This document shows positions 5,962 through 7,496 of a stretch of DNA of 7,496 bases, in pieces (position 1 is the first letter of the stretch; every line of letters begins with the position of its first letter). The DNA comes from Flavobacteriia bacterium (lineage in GTDB: Bacteria; Bacteroidota; Bacteroidia; Flavobacteriales; Flavobacteriaceae). The notes beneath the pieces were generated by a model. That model made no database searches, was not told the DNA's origin, and saw only the letters and a list, made by a program, of their open reading frames with translations. Made by a program: the position numbers and the translations under genes. The stretch is taken from positions 1 to 7,496 of the forward strand of contig JAHBAN010000197.1 in the NCBI GenBank assembly GCA_018500075.1. The letters run 5' to 3'.

Positions 5962-6962
5962 TCTACGCGCCCGCGCCCCATGCTTTCCATCCGTCCCAGA
6001 ACGTCCACACCCTGGGTTTTGAGGAAATGCAGCATATCAATGAAAACCCAGTTCTCGGCCAGTTTGTCGCCCTCGCGGCGGTAAATATCAATGACCCGGA
6101 ACGCGCCCTTTTCCCGCCCCGCAGGCAGGCCCATAAAGCCGCCGGTTTGCAGCGCGGTGAAGTTGGGCCAGCCGAAAAAGCCGCCATACTGCCCCTCGGC
6201 CATGCGGCAGATATGTTGGGTCTTTGATCGTTCGGCAAAGGCGGCGCGGAAGGGGCCGGAATGCTGCTTTGCATAGCGCTCGATGGTATAGGTCGCGCCA
6301 ATGCCCTCTGGCCCCCACCAGAGCATATCCTCATGCCATGTCCGCCGCAGCTCGTCTTCCAGAGGCAAGCCGAGCTGCCATGTGCCAAGGTCATTGATCA
6401 TGGCATCAATCGCCGCCCATGTGGCTTTGCCCTCGGCCTCTGGCTGAGGGTCAAACATCAGGCCGTCGTGGGTCCGTGGCCCCGGCTGCACCATATGCTG
6501 CGCCGTTTGCGGGCCAAAGGGGTTTTGCCCCGCCTGCACCATGAGGTGCGGAATATCAAAATACATCGCCGTTTCATGGATTTTTCCGCCGGCCACACGG
6601 TGAAAGGCAGCGTAGCGCAACAGGGCCAGCTTGCCCGTCGGCCTGATCCCCAGCCAGGGCGCATCAAACAGGCCCATCAGATGGCCCATCGAGCAGACCC
6701 AGACGCCTTCCCCGAGGGTGTTTTCGCCCGCCATGAAGATATCCATGCGCCGTTGCAGCGCGGTGAGGCTCGTCTTGAGCGGCGCCCAGAACTGTCGCGC
6801 AATTTCCTCGGGCGAGGTGATCTCGTCAAACGGGTGAAACCCCCGCCAGAGAGGTTCGGCGGCGTAATACCGCGTCATTACTGCGCCCAACTCGTCTATA
6901 GTGGCCGCTTCGATCGCCGCATAATAGGCGCGCACCACCTGCTTTTCGTCTTGAAAACTCAC
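5958..6962 (-). CDS. Tandem SnoaL-like (NTF2-fold) protein, function unassigned
   Basis: This 334-residue, probably cytosolic protein contains two SnoaL/NTF2-like domains in a row, about residues 5-148 and 185-325. The final strand-helix segments align: GKIHETAMYFDIPHLMVQAG (126-145) and DKLAENWVFIDMLHFLKTQG (299-318) share Lys, Glu, Asp and His at the same places and resemble the GKI..ehW...D..g...QlG ending of SnoaL ester cyclases. Before each comes a Pro-x-Gly-Lys/Arg turn (PTGK 108-111; PAGR 280-283). I place the start at GTG 6962, which has GGAG 6 bases upstream. An in-frame ATG at 7094 would add 44 residues translated from the divergent operator region and is unlikely. SnoaL-like proteins include cyclases, isomerases and hydrolases, so the reaction cannot be named. 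It is first in an operon with the amidohydrolase and is probably under LacI-type control. Confidence 0.85.
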   Translation of the reverse strand: MSFQDEKQVVRAYYAAIEAATIDELGAVMTRYYAAEPLWRGFHPFDEITSPEEIARQFWAPLKTSLTALQRRMDIFMAGENTLGEGVWVCSMGHLMGLFDAPWLGIRPTGKLALLRYAAFHRVAGGKIHETAMYFDIPHLMVQAGQNPFGPQTAQHMVQPGPRTHDGLMFDPQPEAEGKATWAAIDAMINDLGTWQLGLPLEDELRRTWHEDMLWWGPEGIGATYTIERYAKQHSGPFRAAFAERSKTQHICRMAEGQYGGFFGWPNFTALQTGGFMGLPAGREKGAFRVIDIYRREGDKLAENWVFIDMLHFLKTQGVDVLGRMESMGRGRVE

Positions 6963-6998
6963 GCTTTTCTCCAGCTCTTTTTGCTGCGTATCGCCGCC

Positions 6999-7016
6999 TT
7001 TGCATACGCTTGCAAA
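6999..7016. promoter_or_regulatory. LacI-type operator O1
   Basis: TTTGCATACGCTTGCAAA is an 18-bp dyad with 6-bp arms and the central CG typical of LacI/GalR-family operators (7 of 9 pairs match). It shares 13 of 14 core bases with the inverted copy at 7055-7070. It lies across the predicted -10 region of the minus-strand promoter, 36 bases upstream of the SnoaL-like GTG. No lacI-type gene is in the window. Confidence 0.65.
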
Positions 7017-7029
7017 TTTATCTTGCCAA
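7001..7029 (-). promoter_or_regulatory. Predicted sigma70-type promoter of the SnoaL-like/amidohydrolase operon
   Basis: Read on the minus strand, TTGGCA (7029-7024) is followed after 17 bases by TATGCA (7006-7001), placing the start of transcription around 6994. The -35 matches 5 of 6 and the -10 only 3 of 6 consensus bases. O1 covers the -10 and most of the spacer, which fits repression. This is a weak prediction from sequence alone. Confidence 0.3.
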
Positions 7030-7052
7030 AAGGCAGTGGCCTTGTCTACTGT
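7023..7052 (+). promoter_or_regulatory. Predicted sigma70-type promoter of the ABC importer operon
   Basis: TTGCCA (7023-7028) is followed after 18 bases by TACTGT (7047-7052), with a start expected near 7059, inside operator O2. Its -35 overlaps the -35 predicted for the opposite strand by five bases, giving two back-to-back promoters. The -10 is poor (3 of 6), so the call is tentative. Confidence 0.3.
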
Positions 7053-7054
7053 TC

Positions 7055-7070
7055 TTGCAAACGTATGCAG
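7055..7070. promoter_or_regulatory. LacI-type operator O2
   Basis: TTGCAAACGTATGCAG is a dyad around a central CG (6 of 8 pairs match). Its core, TGCAAACGTATGCA, is the reverse complement of the O1 core with one change. Its centre is 55 bp from that of O1, about five helical turns, a spacing compatible with a repressor tetramer looping the DNA. It lies 22 bases before the ATPase ATG, over the predicted start of transcription. Confidence 0.65.
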
Positions 7071-7092
7071 ACATACGGTCCAAGGGGGAAAC

Positions 7093-7496
7093 ATGGCTGA
7101 AATTCAACTGCGCAATCTGGGCAAGCGTTGGGGCAGTTTTGTCGGGGTCAAGAATTTTGACCTGACAATCCATGACCGCGAGTTCCTTGTGCTGCTTGGC
7201 CCGTCCGGCTGTGGCAAGACAACAACGATGCGGATGATTGCCGGGCTGGAAGACGTGAGCGAAGGCGAAATCCTGATTGACGGCAAGGTCGTCAACGCGC
7301 TTGAGCCAAAAGACCGCGATGTCGCCATGGTGTTTCAAAGCTATGCGCTTTACCCGAATATGAACGTCTATGAAAATATCCGCTTCCCGCTCAAGGTGCG
7401 CGGTATCGACCCTGCCACCCATGACGAAAAAGTCCGCCGGGCCTCGGCGATGGTGGAGCTTGACGACTTCCTTCATCGCAAGCCCGCCGAGCTGTC
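7093..7496 (+). CDS. ABC sugar-type importer ATP-binding subunit (MalK/UgpC-like), N-terminal part
   Basis: The first 134 codons of an ABC ATPase are present; the frame is open to the right edge, so the C-terminal part is missing. It would power uptake through two inner-membrane permeases fed by a periplasmic binding protein. Walker A is GPSGCGKTT (36-44), followed by TMRMIAGLE. The Q-loop is FQSYALYPNM with Gln82 (81-90), and NVYENIRFPLKVRG (91-104) is typical of the MalK/UgpC/MsmX carbohydrate group. The window ends at PAEL, just before the expected SGGQ signature. Full-length members have about 330-370 residues with a C-terminal regulatory OB-fold domain. AAGGGGGAA at 7082-7090 is the ribosome-binding sequence for ATG 7093. 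As the first gene rightward of the LacI-type operators, it probably heads the transporter operon and is induced with the divergent SnoaL-like/amidohydrolase pair. Family members carry many sugars and polyols, so the substrate is open. Confidence 0.93.
   Translation, partial: MAEIQLRNLGKRWGSFVGVKNFDLTIHDREFLVLLGPSGCGKTTTMRMIAGLEDVSEGEILIDGKVVNALEPKDRDVAMVFQSYALYPNMNVYENIRFPLKVRGIDPATHDEKVRRASAMVELDDFLHRKPAEL

Noticed and set aside
6963..7094. Upstream extension of the SnoaL-like protein to ATG 7094
   Set aside because: The extra 44 codons coincide with the two LacI-type operators and the ATPase ribosome-binding site, while GTG 6962 has a well-placed GGAG.
6261..7100. 279-codon plus-strand open frame across the SnoaL-like gene and the divergent control region
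   Set aside because: It is antisense to a coherent two-domain protein and would run through both operators and end over the ATPase start.

Overview
The window is GC-rich and densely coded. Codon choice strongly favours G or C at third positions, and the gene types and start contexts look like an alphaproteobacterium, most likely of the Rhodobacteraceae (Roseobacter group). That assignment is an inference from composition and general familiarity with these families; there is no rRNA or marker gene here.

Left half (1-4859): a divergent stress-efflux locus. On the minus strand lies an ArsR/SmtB-family repressor (169-483), followed by the first 39 codons of a membrane protein running off the left edge (1-117), probably a permease. 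On the plus strand lies a two-gene operon: a periplasmic adaptor (629-1627) and a full-length RND inner-membrane pump (1617-4859), overlapping by 11 bases. The 145-base AT-rich gap between the two arms carries a 20-bp near-perfect palindrome beside the repressor start. A weaker related site lies near the adaptor start. The simplest reading is one cysteine-sensing repressor controlling both arms. No outer-membrane channel gene is visible, so the pump presumably borrows a TolC-type channel.

Middle (4860-5100): a 241-base convergent gap without a gene. It holds a strong hairpin whose left arm is duplicated, three tandem 11-bp units each containing GTGCAC, and a weak GC-rich stem.

Right half (5101-7496): a second divergent locus, apparently catabolic. 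On the minus strand a tandem-domain SnoaL-like protein (5958-6962) is translationally coupled, by an ATGA overlap, to a COG3618-type amidohydrolase/lactonase (5101-5961). On the plus strand begins a MalK/UgpC-type ABC importer ATPase (7093 to the edge, cut just before its signature motif). The 130-base gap between them holds two LacI-type operators with central CG, 55 bp apart, each over one of two predicted back-to-back promoters. This suggests substrate-inducible uptake plus an enzymatic step on a sugar-like or lactone-type compound; the substrate cannot be read from the sequence.

The strongest leads are the two divergent control regions, the repressor's Cys73/Cys92/Cys93 sensor pattern next to a possible permease and an RND pump, and the uptake/SnoaL/amidohydrolase module of unassigned pathway. 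Nothing here is clearly a wholly new class of system.
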